Positions 24,809 through 32,272 of a DNA stretch of 64,000 nt are shown here, one piece after another; positions within the stretch are counted from its first letter, which is position 1, and each line of letters starts with the position of its first letter. The notes under the pieces were generated by a model. It did not search any database, was not told the DNA's origin, and worked only from the letters and a program-made list of their open reading frames with translations. The position numbers and the translations under genes were made by a program. The stretch is from Geomonas edaphica. Lineage in GTDB: Bacteria; Desulfobacterota; Desulfuromonadia; Geobacterales; Geobacteraceae. The stretch is taken from assembly GCF_004917075.1 (NCBI RefSeq), contig NZ_SSYB01000004.1, positions 479,006 through 543,005 on the forward strand, given 5' to 3'.

Positions 24809-26074
24809 CTACCAGTATATAAAGGTCCCGATTGCTCCGATGTTGGCGTCCTGAGTCGCCCCGTTGAACCAGCGGTCCTGCGCCCAGGTGTACTCGCCGA
24901 TGATCTGGACGAACGGGTTCACGTTGTAGGTCACCGCAACCACCGCCGCCTGCTGTTTCTGGATGTTCAGCTCCGTGTCGTTGCCGGCAAGTTCCGCCCT
25001 GCTCTGGCCGTAGTTGACGCCCAACTTCACCACAGGGGTCACCTTGTAGGTCGCCTGGTTTAAAAAGCCCCAGTTGGTTCTCTCCCTGCCGTCCGCGGAG
25101 AGCGCGTCCGCGCCCTGCATCCCCAGCATGCCGAGCGCTTTTCCGCCGTAGCAGGAGGTGAGTAGCTGAAGCCCACCCACATCGAGCTGTACGCCCCCCG
25201 CCCCGCCAACCGAAGTGACGTGACCGCCCGGACGCACCGCAGCAACGGTATGCTCCGGTGTGATGCTGCCGTCCGGGTTCAGCGTCACCGGAACGGTGAC
25301 CGTCTGGGCGGAGGAGAAGCTCGCCTGCTGATAAAGCCCGGACACCCAGCCCAGGAACTTCCCGCCGGAGAAGTCCTTGGCGTAAGAGATCTCGCTCTCC
25401 AGGCGCGGCACGTTGCGGATCGTCGCCGCACCGATGTCGTTCGTGTCGTTAACGCTGAAGGCGACCTGGAAGCCGTTCATATCCGGCGTGGTGTACCTGA
25501 TCTGTGCCCCGAAGTTGGGATACAGGTAGCCGTAGCCGATGTGCCCCATGGTCGGCCCGTTATTCACCGGCCCGATCACTCCGGCCCCGAACAGCGTCAT
25601 GTCGGTGAGGATGTTCTTGGCCTGGTAGAGGTTGATGGCGCGGCCGGCAAGGACCTGGCCGAAGGCACCGGTCGCCGTCATGTTGATTTCGCGGAAGTCG
25701 ATGTTCGGCGAGAGGTCGGTGCGGCTCCCCCCGTTGTTCTGAACCTGCGGGTAGAGTCCGAGACGTACCGCGTAATCCACGCCGTTGGTGGTGGGAGACT
25801 GTATGTTCAGCCCCACGCCCACCGGGAGCAGGCCCGTCCTCACCCTGAACTGCTGCTGGCTCTCGCCCGTACCCGTCTGGTCGCCGCCGATCTCGCCCCC
25901 GATGACGCCGGCCGGACGCCGTCCGACCGACTCGTAGGTAGCGAAGACATTGAGGAAGCCGTCCGTGGAGAACTTCCACCCGTTGGCCCCGCCTATCTCG
26001 AAGGCCTGCACTGACTGTGCGCTCGCTGCGACAGCCAATACCGCTGCCAGCATCGTTATTTTACTTTTCTGCAT
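24809..26074 (-). CDS. Gram-negative porin-like outer-membrane protein
   Basis: A 421-residue protein with a Sec signal peptide (MLAAVLAVAASAQSVQA) and a beta-barrel pattern of alternating aromatic and polar residues: WKFSTDGFLNVFATYE at the mature start, NIDFREINMTATGAFGQVLA, YGYLYPNFGAQIRYTTPDMN, and a C-terminus ending GTFIYW with an aromatic last residue. This matches the general porin superfamily (porin_4-like), a diffusion channel in the outer membrane. GGGGGTAAC precedes the ATG. Substrate and regulation are unknown. Confidence 0.8.
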   Translation of the reverse strand: MQKSKITMLAAVLAVAASAQSVQAFEIGGANGWKFSTDGFLNVFATYESVGRRPAGVIGGEIGGDQTGTGESQQQFRVRTGLLPVGVGLNIQSPTTNGVDYAVRLGLYPQVQNNGGSRTDLSPNIDFREINMTATGAFGQVLAGRAINLYQAKNILTDMTLFGAGVIGPVNNGPTMGHIGYGYLYPNFGAQIRYTTPDMNGFQVAFSVNDTNDIGAATIRNVPRLESEISYAKDFSGGKFLGWVSGLYQQASFSSAQTVTVPVTLNPDGSITPEHTVAAVRPGGHVTSVGGAGGVQLDVGGLQLLTSCYGGKALGMLGMQGADALSADGRERTNWGFLNQATYKVTPVVKLGVNYGQSRAELAGNDTELNIQKQQAAVVAVTYNVNPFVQIIGEYTWAQDRWFNGATQDANIGAIGTFIYW

Positions 26075-26657
26075 GTTACCCCCTGGTTGAATGAATCCAT
26101 CATTGCATCCGCATCTATTTAAAAAGCGGCTTTTACTATGAGCCGCTGCATTGCTGCTTCTTCAAAAGATGTTTTTGTATGACAATATTTGCGCATGTAA
26201 TACAAAGCAGCTTTGTTACTGTATCTGCACAACCATGCAGCTGTTGTGCACAAAAATCTGAATACAATTAAATAGAATGCCTTTATAGCAATTGACATAC
26301 CGACATCAATTCCCAGAGCACTATTTCTTAGCGTTGGAACAATTACTATGTGTAAACAAAGAAATTTTTACAGGCAGGTGTTTTCAAAAGGGTAAGGAAC
26401 CTCTTACGACGTGGAATAAAACGGGACGCCCAAAGCGGTCCAAGCTGGAACAAGTACCGCTTTTGGAACAGCCAAGACGTTACAAAGCTGCGCACACGGG
26501 GCCTACCCGCACCGGCAGCCATTTAAAGTGATTCTTTCTTACCAGCTTGAGTTCGAAGCTAGAAACGGCAGGTGGTTTTGACTTGAGGGTATTTGGAGGA
26601 GGTAACCAAGGGTTGAAGCTAAAGGGTTTGCCCCCCTTACGCTTCGACTTCAACCCT
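26075..26657. other. AT-rich intergenic region between porin and higA
   Basis: 583 bp without a convincing gene. A hairpin AGCGGCT-N9-AGCCGCT (26125-26147) lies near the porin start. A 79-codon open frame at 26292-26531 lacks a ribosome binding site and recognisable sequence. A 10-bp inverted repeat AGGGTTGAAG/CTTCAACCCT spans 26609-26658 just behind higA and may end that operon. Confidence 0.4.
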
Positions 26658-26972
26658 CTACGCAGCCTGAACCGACCGGATCGCAGCCAGTTCTTTTGCA
26701 AGATCCTTTTCCGCCTGCCACAGGTCTACAGCCCGCTGGGCGTTCAACCAAAATTCAGGGCTGTTTCCGAAAAACCGGGAAAGCCGAAGCGCCATGCCAG
26801 GGCTCACCGCCCTGCGCTCCCGTAACAACTCGTTGATTGTTTGTCGGGATACTCCCAAGGTCCCCGCGAGCGCTCCAGCCGTCAAACCGTAATCCGGCAA
26901 GAAGTCTTCCCGCAGCATTGCTCCCGGATGTGTCGGCGGTGTTTCTCTTTTGTCTCTATCGTTTCTAAACAT
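26658..26972 (-). CDS. higA: HigA-family helix-turn-helix antitoxin
   Basis: A 104-residue XRE-type protein of the HigA family: THPGAMLREDFLPDYGLT followed by ALAGTLGVSRQTINELLRERR and the hallmark ALRLSRFFGNSPEFWLNAQ. It represses its operon and neutralises HigB. The ATG at 26972 follows TGAGGTGTGCA. The toxin gene ends eight bp upstream; toxin before antitoxin is the usual hig order. Confidence 0.9.
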   Translation of the reverse strand: MFRNDRDKRETPPTHPGAMLREDFLPDYGLTAGALAGTLGVSRQTINELLRERRAVSPGMALRLSRFFGNSPEFWLNAQRAVDLWQAEKDLAKELAAIRSVQAA

Positions 26973-26980
26973 TGCACACC

Positions 26981-27262
26981 TCAATGATAATCCGTTATCT
27001 CCACGTCGTATGCATCACCGTTGTCCCAACTAAAGCAGATCCGCCACTGGTCATTGATTGAGATGGCATGCTGCCCGAAGCGGTTTCCGTGCAAGGCATG
27101 CAACCTGTTGCTGGGAGGAACCTTCAGGTCGTCCAGGACGGATGCAAGGTCAATATACTCCAGACAACGTATCGCTCTTCCTAGTAGATCCGGGGGCAAT
27201 CGCTTCGACTTCCCGGTAAGGAAGACTTGCTTCGTCTCTTTGTCGGCGAAAGTCTTTATCAC
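26981..27262 (-). CDS. higB: HigB/RelE-family mRNA interferase toxin
   Basis: A 93-residue HigB toxin (RelE superfamily): FADKETKQVFLTGKSKRLP, RLHALHGNRFGQHAISIN and QWRICFSWDNGDAYDVEITDYH match the family over its whole length. These toxins cut mRNA on the ribosome. The start is a GTG at 27262 with AGGGG just upstream. A strong promoter with a palindrome in its spacer lies directly upstream. Confidence 0.9.
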   Translation of the reverse strand: MIKTFADKETKQVFLTGKSKRLPPDLLGRAIRCLEYIDLASVLDDLKVPPSNRLHALHGNRFGQHAISINDQWRICFSWDNGDAYDVEITDYH

Positions 27263-27268
27263 CCCTAA

Positions 27269-27297
27269 ACTCTATGTTGTCACGCGTCGCGTGTCAA
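27269..27297 (-). promoter_or_regulatory. higBA promoter with palindromic operator
   Basis: On the minus strand TTGACA (27292-27297), a 17-bp spacer and TAGAGT (27269-27274). The spacer contains CACGCG-N-CGCGTG (27281-27293), a perfect palindrome in the position expected for the HigA operator. Confidence 0.65.
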
Positions 27298-27506
27298 CCC
27301 TTTGCCGCGACGTCACCACATGGACGCACACACTGCGGGAAATATGGCGGAGCAGTGATCTGCCTGAGTCGAGTTAGTGACACTACCACGCATGAGGGGG
27401 GGGGGAGTTAGATTTTGCGGTCTTAACGACGGGCTTGCCCTCACGAGTTCATTTGCCATACTTAATACGCGAGGCAGTGACCTAAGGCGTTGAGGAGGGA
27501 GTGATT

Positions 27507-28034
27507 ATGTCTGGCAACAACAGCTGCCAAAAATGCCACTCGTTGAAAGCTGCTTGCGATGAAGCCTTTTATACATATCCCAAGTCGTGCAGCCATGCCG
27601 TCTGGCACGTCATAAGGAGGTGCGTTCACGACCAGCCTTACCTTACCGCAAACAACCTCCTCCAGGTTGTAGAGCGAAGTCCTAGATGGCAAGAGGTTCA
27701 GATTCATGAACTAGCACAACTTGCAAATGATGGCGTCCTTGTTATAGGCGGCGCAGCTGAATCGGGACACGGTCACGTGATAGTTGTATATCCAGGTCAG
27801 CCAAAAAATCATGGCGGGTACAGCTACTTGGACCGAGAAGGCAGGTCAAAAGTACTGCCCTGCTACGGCATATTTCCTCTTGCCATGTCCACGTCGATAG
27901 GAAGTTGGCCTGGAGCAAAAAGCAAAGGGGATAGAACTATCGCGGATGCCTGGTCGCGGGAAAAATTTAAACACGTTCGTTTCTATAAGTACGTTGGGAC
28001 ACCATATGGGTCCCCAGATGGTGCGGAGGACTGA
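27507..28034 (+). CDS. Candidate Cys/His peptidoglycan amidase-like effector
   Basis: A 175-residue protein without signal peptide. PKSCSHAVWHVIRRC (Cys28) and AESGHGHVIVVYPGQ (His88/His90) look like the nucleophile and general base of a papain-like NlpC/P60 or Tae-type amidase; the last third (SIGSWPGAKSKGDRTIADAW) resembles cell-wall amidase C-termini. The N-terminus has CQKC. The ATG at 27507 follows GAGGAGGGAGTGATT. Twelve bp downstream is a gene for a signal-peptide protein, the pattern of a cytoplasmically made cell-wall toxin with periplasmic immunity. Family membership is inferred from motifs only; I recognise no exact family. Confidence 0.5.
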   Translation: MSGNNSCQKCHSLKAACDEAFYTYPKSCSHAVWHVIRRCVHDQPYLTANNLLQVVERSPRWQEVQIHELAQLANDGVLVIGGAAESGHGHVIVVYPGQPKNHGGYSYLDREGRSKVLPCYGIFPLAMSTSIGSWPGAKSKGDRTIADAWSREKFKHVRFYKYVGTPYGSPDGAED

Positions 28035-28046
28035 GGAGATCAGCGC

Positions 28047-28595
28047 ATGCAAAAAGCCTTTACCGTTTTTATAGCTCTCGCCTCATGCCTGTCATGGCCA
28101 ACCCAGTTTGCCTTCGCTGAAGGCTACATTGGCTTTACAGAACTAAAGCCGAGAGATTGTGTCGTTATCGATCCACAACGGGCTATAAAGTTGCCGGCCT
28201 CATGGCACAAGTATTTAACATTCACAAAAATATGTCCCTTGAAGAAAGAACAATCATCAAAAGCGGTAGTCTCGATTATTTCAGTCTGGGCTGAAGACTA
28301 TCTCAATACGAAACAGGCAAAGGTATGGGAGGATTTTTCTTACACCATCATTGTTGATGATCGTATGAACGTTGTAGGGACACTCCCGGAGATTTTCCCG
28401 ACAGATGCCCCAGCCGAGCCAGCCGTTTACTTTGGAAAGTGGAAATCTGAAGTACCAACAGAAATAAGAGTGGATGTCTATGACCCTACCGTCGCTGGCG
28501 AGCACTACTACGAGCCTTTAATCTGGAACGAAAAGCAGAAGAGGTATTACATGACGGATAAAGAGCCCAAATCAGGACCGAGACCAAAACGATAG
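28047..28595 (+). CDS. Secreted hypothetical protein, candidate immunity protein
   Basis: A 182-residue protein with a Sec signal peptide (AFTVFIALASCLSWPTQFAFA) and a mature domain of no recognised family, with two Cys (DCVVIDPQ and TKICPLKKEQ) that could form a periplasmic disulfide. GAGGAG lies nine bases before the ATG. It follows the putative amidase by 12 bp on the same strand. Periplasmic location plus this linkage suggest it protects the producer from that enzyme; this is inference. Confidence 0.5.
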   Translation: MQKAFTVFIALASCLSWPTQFAFAEGYIGFTELKPRDCVVIDPQRAIKLPASWHKYLTFTKICPLKKEQSSKAVVSIISVWAEDYLNTKQAKVWEDFSYTIIVDDRMNVVGTLPEIFPTDAPAEPAVYFGKWKSEVPTEIRVDVYDPTVAGEHYYEPLIWNEKQKRYYMTDKEPKSGPRPKR

Positions 28596-28625
28596 AGCGG
28601 TGAACGGATCTTAGCAAAACGGCAC

Positions 28626-29177
28626 TTACTTGCCGAGCATCCCCTTCTTCAGGCTTGCGTCGGCGGGTTTTTCTCCGAGGTAGATGGCTAGGATGGCGGT
28701 GGCAAGGGGGCGGGAGATCAGGGTCCCGAGGAGTTTGCCGTTATGCTTCGCCGTCACCGTACCGTCGCCCCCCAGGAATATGTCGACCTCGTCGCCACGC
28801 TTGAAGTCTCCCGTGAAAAAGGAGAGGAATTTCTTTACTTCCGCAGCATCGGCAAGGTCAGGCGCGTTGTTCACAAAACCCTCCTGGAACGCCTCGACGA
28901 TCTTCTCCTTCTCCACCTTCGGGTAGACGAAAGCCATCCTGATCAACTTGTCTCCCGTGTCGCGGAGCGCTTCCGGGCCGCTGTTCAGGCGTCGCGCGGA
29001 ATACAGGGAGCCGACGTAAACTTTGACGAAGAATTTCTTCCTGATGCCGCTGCCGTTCAAGGTCAGCGTTTCGGCATTCACCGTCACTTGTGGTTCGACC
29101 TTCACGCCCGCGATTTCCTTCGCCGGAGCGGTGCCTGCAACAAGCACCACCAAGATCAACGCAAGTATCACTCTCAT
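28626..29177 (-). CDS. Chalcone isomerase-like periplasmic protein
   Basis: A 183-residue exported protein: signal peptide ILALILVVLVAGTAPAKE, then the bacterial chalcone-isomerase-like pattern (NGSGIRKKFFVKVYVGSLY, IRMAFVYPKVEKEKIVEAF, GDEVDIFLGGDGTVTAKHNG). In bacteria this fold is not a flavonoid enzyme; it probably binds a fatty acid or other small hydrophobic ligand in the periplasm. AAAGGAGGCGACAAAGC precedes the ATG. It is downstream of the VOC-family gene with 42 bp between. Confidence 0.85.
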   Translation of the reverse strand: MRVILALILVVLVAGTAPAKEIAGVKVEPQVTVNAETLTLNGSGIRKKFFVKVYVGSLYSARRLNSGPEALRDTGDKLIRMAFVYPKVEKEKIVEAFQEGFVNNAPDLADAAEVKKFLSFFTGDFKRGDEVDIFLGGDGTVTAKHNGKLLGTLISRPLATAILAIYLGEKPADASLKKGMLGK

Positions 29178-29219
29178 GCTTTGTCGCCTCCTTTCCCCGG
29201 CAGGACCAGGCCCGGGACC

Positions 29220-29705
29220 TCAGCCTCGGCGCGCCGCCTCTATGGCCGAGATGTCGATCTTCACCATCTGCATCATCGCATCGAACGCGCGCTTTGCGGC
29301 GGCGGGATCGGGATCGGTTATCGCCTCCGTCAAAGCGACCGGGGTGATCTGCCACGAGATGCCCCACTTGTCTCTGCACCAGCCGCAGACGATCTCTTTC
29401 CCCCCGTTGCCGACGATTGCGTTCCAGTACCGGTCGGTCTCCGCCTGGTCCGTAGTAGCGACCTGGAACGAGAATGCCTCGTTGTGCTTGACCTCAGGTC
29501 CCCCGTTGAGCCCGAGGCAAGGAATCCCCATGACGGTAAACTCGACCGTCAATACATCGCCTTTTTTCCCGGACGGGTAATCCCCCGGCGCGAGGTGCAC
29601 CGCGTCAACCGATGAATCGGGGAAGATCCCCGCGTAAAAGCGCGCCGCCTCTTCCGCGTCGCCATCGAACCAAAGGCAGATCGTGTTCTTTGCAGGCTTT
29701 TTCAT
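29220..29705 (-). CDS. PhnB-like VOC (glyoxalase-fold) protein
   Basis: A 161-residue VOC-superfamily protein of the PhnB/3-demethylubiquinone methyltransferase-like group: NTICLWFDGDAEEAARFYAG, PDSSVDAVHLAPGDYP, GIPCLGLNGGPEVKHNEAFS and CRDKWGISWQITPVAL are all typical. Despite the historical name, no methyltransferase activity is implied; members are small metal-binding or ligand-binding proteins. AAAGGAGAAATGC precedes the ATG. The substrate is unknown. Confidence 0.88.
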   Translation of the reverse strand: MKKPAKNTICLWFDGDAEEAARFYAGIFPDSSVDAVHLAPGDYPSGKKGDVLTVEFTVMGIPCLGLNGGPEVKHNEAFSFQVATTDQAETDRYWNAIVGNGGKEIVCGWCRDKWGISWQITPVALTEAITDPDPAAAKRAFDAMMQMVKIDISAIEAARRG

Positions 29706-29993
29706 GCATTTCTCCTTTTAAGCCATCGACGCCGAAGCAGACGATGCGCTTGCAGTCATAGTGGATTGCACGCCAGAACGCATTCCGGACCAAACTCTAG
29801 CAAGAGCCCATCGAATGTCAAAAACCTCAGCGACTCCCCCATCCCCTAGGAATTCTCCTGAAGATGCTTTCGCATCCAACGGTTTTTTTCAGTTGCTCGC
29901 CAACGGCTTGCCGATTTTTGTCAGGGCGCCGGTTGACAGGCACCGATATTATTGGCATTTTTTAACTATTCACGTGAACAACAGGAGGGAGTC

Positions 29994-30287
29994 ATGGGAT
30001 TCGAATTGCAGTCGCTGTACCAAGCAATGACGTTCGCGCTGCTAGATGTTGCGGCGGGAAATGAACATGAGCGTCGTGTCGATGTCGGGACGCGCGGCAA
30101 CGCGGCGCGTATCAGGATCCTGCAACCGACAGGCGATGTCATGATGACCGTGTACGGGACCGGCGTCTGTGAGGTCGGTGAACAGTTGGTGCTTTCCTGC
30201 CTGAAAAGGGTCAGCGTGCAGCGCCTGAACGAACTGCACAAGACCCCGTTGAAGAAGGCTGCACTACTCAAGCTTGCGAAAGGATAG
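29994..30287 (+). CDS. Small hypothetical protein A of a tandem pair
   Basis: A 97-residue soluble protein with a strong ribosome binding site (ACAGGAGGGAGTC) before the ATG. No family was recognised. Its second half (GEQLVLSCLKRVSVQRLNEL) resembles a block in the next gene (AKQLVHACFKKLSAGDIVEL), so the two may be distant paralogues. The genes are nine bp apart and surely co-transcribed. The function is unknown. Confidence 0.65.
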   Translation: MGFELQSLYQAMTFALLDVAAGNEHERRVDVGTRGNAARIRILQPTGDVMMTVYGTGVCEVGEQLVLSCLKRVSVQRLNELHKTPLKKAALLKLAKG

Positions 30288-30296
30288 GGAGGTTTT

Positions 30297-30599
30297 ATGG
30301 AAACCGGGGAGTTCGAGATTGCAAAGCTGTGGGAAAGTGTGGCGATGAGCTTTTTGCAGCTCTGCATGCGCGATGGCGGCGATAAGGATATCGGAGTGAT
30401 GCTTCTGGGGAGCGACGTCCATCTGAAGGTGATAGGTCTTTCCACCAATACGGAAATCAACGTAGTCGCGGGTGCGGAATACAACGACATGGCGAAACAA
30501 CTGGTCCATGCCTGCTTTAAAAAGCTGAGCGCCGGGGACATCGTCGAGCTGAGCCTGAAGTCCCTGAATACCGAAGCCGACGTCTTGAAGCCGGCATAG
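30297..30599 (+). CDS. Small hypothetical protein B of a tandem pair
   Basis: A 100-residue acidic soluble protein. GATAGGGAGG lies just upstream of the ATG at 30297. It shares a short C-terminal block and similar size with the preceding gene product, suggesting an ancient duplication or a heteromeric complex. It has no signal peptide, membrane segment or recognised motif. Confidence 0.65.
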   Translation: METGEFEIAKLWESVAMSFLQLCMRDGGDKDIGVMLLGSDVHLKVIGLSTNTEINVVAGAEYNDMAKQLVHACFKKLSAGDIVELSLKSLNTEADVLKPA

Positions 30600-30733
30600 C
30601 TTTGTGACCAAATCAGGAGCCTTGGCAACCGTTACCATATCAGCCAAGGTGGAAATGGCCTCACTGCTGAACACCGGTGTTTCGTCGGTATGCAAGTGAG
30701 AAGTCGGGGACACCCATGGGCGTCTCCGCTCCG

Positions 30734-30784
30734 CGTGTCTCCCAGAGGCGGCTTGCTCTTGCGGCAGGCCGCCTCTGGGACACG
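30734..30784. repeat. Long perfect-like hairpin behind a small membrane protein gene
   Basis: Arms 30734-30752 and 30766-30784 (CGTGTC-CCCAGAGGCGGC against GCCGCCTCTGGGACACG) form a nearly continuous stem with one bulged base and a 13-base loop. It sits 10 bp after the stop of the 41-residue membrane protein on the minus strand. There is no T tract, so it may stabilise RNA rather than terminate. Confidence 0.6.
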
Positions 30785-30793
30785 ACTTATGGT

Positions 30794-30919
30794 TTATTTA
30801 CCTTCGTAACGCGCCCAATAGGCCGTGCTGTGCGCGGATTGGCGGTCCATCGGCCCCTTGTTCAGCAGAGCGAAGGCGGCGGCGCCGAATACACAGGTAA
30901 CTACTATTGCGAGGATCAT
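30794..30919 (-). CDS. 41-residue single-pass membrane miniprotein
   Basis: A small gene with its own ribosome binding site (GGAGACATC before the ATG at 30919). The product starts MILAIVVTCVFGAAAFALL, one membrane helix, then a short basic-polar tail ending ARYEGK. The coding frame ends 10 bp before the long hairpin. No family was recognised. The function is unknown. Confidence 0.55.
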   Translation of the reverse strand: MILAIVVTCVFGAAAFALLNKGPMDRQSAHSTAYWARYEGK

Positions 30920-30986
30920 GATGTCTCCATTTTTTACGGACGATTTTGTAGCGTGAAGAGCAGGCAGGAGAGGAGACGTGGACTTT

Positions 30987-31112
30987 TTAGATCGTGAGCT
31001 TTACACCGACAGCTTTTTCCTCTTTCTTGAGCCGTTTGTCCGCCTTCTTTTCTTTTTGTGTTTTTGCCGGTTCCTTTTTCGATGACTTCTTACTGTCTTG
31101 GCCTTTACTCAT
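30987..31112 (-). CDS. 41-residue lysine-rich small protein
   Basis: AAGGAGTAACATC precedes the ATG at 31112. The product begins MSKGQDSKKSSKKEPAKTQK and continues Lys/Glu-rich; I recall similar MSKGQD-type small basic proteins in many proteobacteria. It is likely unstructured or a charged coil, possibly nucleic-acid binding. The opposite-strand open frame here is its shadow. It lies upstream of the membrane miniprotein on the same strand with 67 bp between them. Confidence 0.65.
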   Translation of the reverse strand: MSKGQDSKKSSKKEPAKTQKEKKADKRLKKEEKAVGVKLTI

Positions 31113-31212
31113 GATGTTACTCCTTGTCGTAAAGTTGCATTACCTCAAAGTTCTACTCTTTCAACTATACCACTATTAGACAGCAGATGTGCCTTTATTA
31201 CCAGAAAGCCCC

Positions 31213-31244
31213 CTAGGGGGACGTTGTTAATATTTTTGCATTTG
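31213..31244. repeat. Left inverted end repeat of RAYT element 1
   Basis: A 32-bp sequence starting CTAGGGGGACGTTGTTAATA that recurs in inverted orientation at 32236-32267 with only two differences. It overlaps the last codons and stop of the transposase gene, and with upstream bases forms the palindrome CCCCCTAGGGGG (31210-31221). Confidence 0.8.
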
Positions 31245-32211
31245 AGACAAGATCTTTAGCTGCACCGTCCTTCACCAAGGTCTCTCCCCTCTTTGCAGCC
31301 ACCGTTACCCCTGCACGAGATATCTTAAGCAAGTCCGAAATGGTCGCCCCGCTGTATCCCAAGACACGCAGTGCAAGGAAACAGGCTACTGCGCGGGCCG
31401 CTGATACAGTTCGCTCCTTGGTGGATGTACATAGTATTTCGGGGCTGATCCCGTATCTTGCAGCAACGTCACTGACCACTGATTCCAAGGACGGTATATC
31501 CTCTAAGTGTGCATCTTGTTCCACCCGCCATACGTCTTCTACAAACTCGCCCCCACCGAGGATCCGCTCATCGAACGCCTCTGCACCAAGCTGCGCATGA
31601 AGGAAGTCACAACTTCTGAGCATGCCGCCTCCAACGAACTCCTCACGATGACCTTTTGCTGCAGCCTCCATGACAAACAACCGATAATTCCGTCTTGCTT
31701 CCGACAAACTGCCGCCAAATCTGCACAGCACCTCGTCCGTGACCTGACCCGGGAGGGTGTGGTTCCCCATTAGTACCGCGTGCCCGCTCCAGCGATAGCT
31801 GTCCAATGCGTCCACGCCCTGGACAAGGTGCGCCCTGACAGGATTCAGGTGAATGTAGCTCACCAGCTCCAGAAGGTAAGGCTCTTCCTGGCAAACAATG
31901 GACTTGTAACGATTTTGAAAGAGATGGCCGGCACGGTTGTGCCTCTGATTGAATGTCACCGCGTACCCGGTGAGTAGGCGGCGCATGAAGGAGGATAATT
32001 TGGACTTTTCCGGTCTCAACAGAAGATGGAAGTGGTTGGTCATCAGCGCCCAGGCGAAGCACGAGGTACCGGTCTTCACCAGCAGCATTGATAGGCGATC
32101 GAGGAAAGAGTAACGGTCTTTGTCATCGAGGAAGATGTCGGACTTCTCGATGCCACGGACCATCACGTGCTGCAGCAAACCAACCGCATCAAGTCGAGCT
32201 AACCTTGGCAT
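31213..32211 (-). CDS. REP-associated tyrosine transposase (RAYT), element 1
   Basis: A 332-residue Y1/HUH transposase of the REP-associated type. Landmarks are LQHVMVRGIEKSDIFLDDKD, the HUH motif in WALMTNHFHLLLRPEK, GHLFQNRYKSIV and YLLELVSYIHLNPVRAHLV with the conserved Tyr region. The C-terminal third (about 235-330) is a DnaA-like helix-turn-helix extension (RVLGYSGATISDLLKISRAG). RAYTs nick single-stranded DNA at flanking palindromes and spread REP sequences. The gene is intact and framed by 32-bp inverted ends, so this is a complete unit of about 1.05 kb (31213-32267). Confidence 0.88.
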   Translation of the reverse strand: MPRLARLDAVGLLQHVMVRGIEKSDIFLDDKDRYSFLDRLSMLLVKTGTSCFAWALMTNHFHLLLRPEKSKLSSFMRRLLTGYAVTFNQRHNRAGHLFQNRYKSIVCQEEPYLLELVSYIHLNPVRAHLVQGVDALDSYRWSGHAVLMGNHTLPGQVTDEVLCRFGGSLSEARRNYRLFVMEAAAKGHREEFVGGGMLRSCDFLHAQLGAEAFDERILGGGEFVEDVWRVEQDAHLEDIPSLESVVSDVAARYGISPEILCTSTKERTVSAARAVACFLALRVLGYSGATISDLLKISRAGVTVAAKRGETLVKDGAAKDLVSNAKILTTSP

Positions 32212-32235
32212 GCGGAAAGCTTAGCCGCGCCTAAT

Positions 32236-32267
32236 CAAATGTCAAAATATTAACAACGTCCCCCTAG
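32236..32267. repeat. Right inverted end repeat of RAYT element 1
   Basis: The reverse complement of 31213-31244 with two differences, ending ACGTCCCCCTAG at 32267. It lies 25 bp upstream of the transposase start codon and marks the outer edge of the element, immediately before the stop of the adjacent immunity-like gene at 32273. Confidence 0.8.
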
Positions 32268-32272
32268 TTCCT

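Noticed and set aside
26292-26531. 79-codon open frame between porin and higA
   Set aside because: No ribosome binding site, no family, odd composition; kept as intergenic.
30734-30784. Ordinary rho-independent terminator
   Set aside because: Very strong stem but no T tract on either side, so listed as a hairpin repeat.
30677-30997. 106-codon plus-strand frame
   Set aside because: Runs across the long hairpin and opposite a small gene with a better ribosome binding site and membrane-helix pattern.
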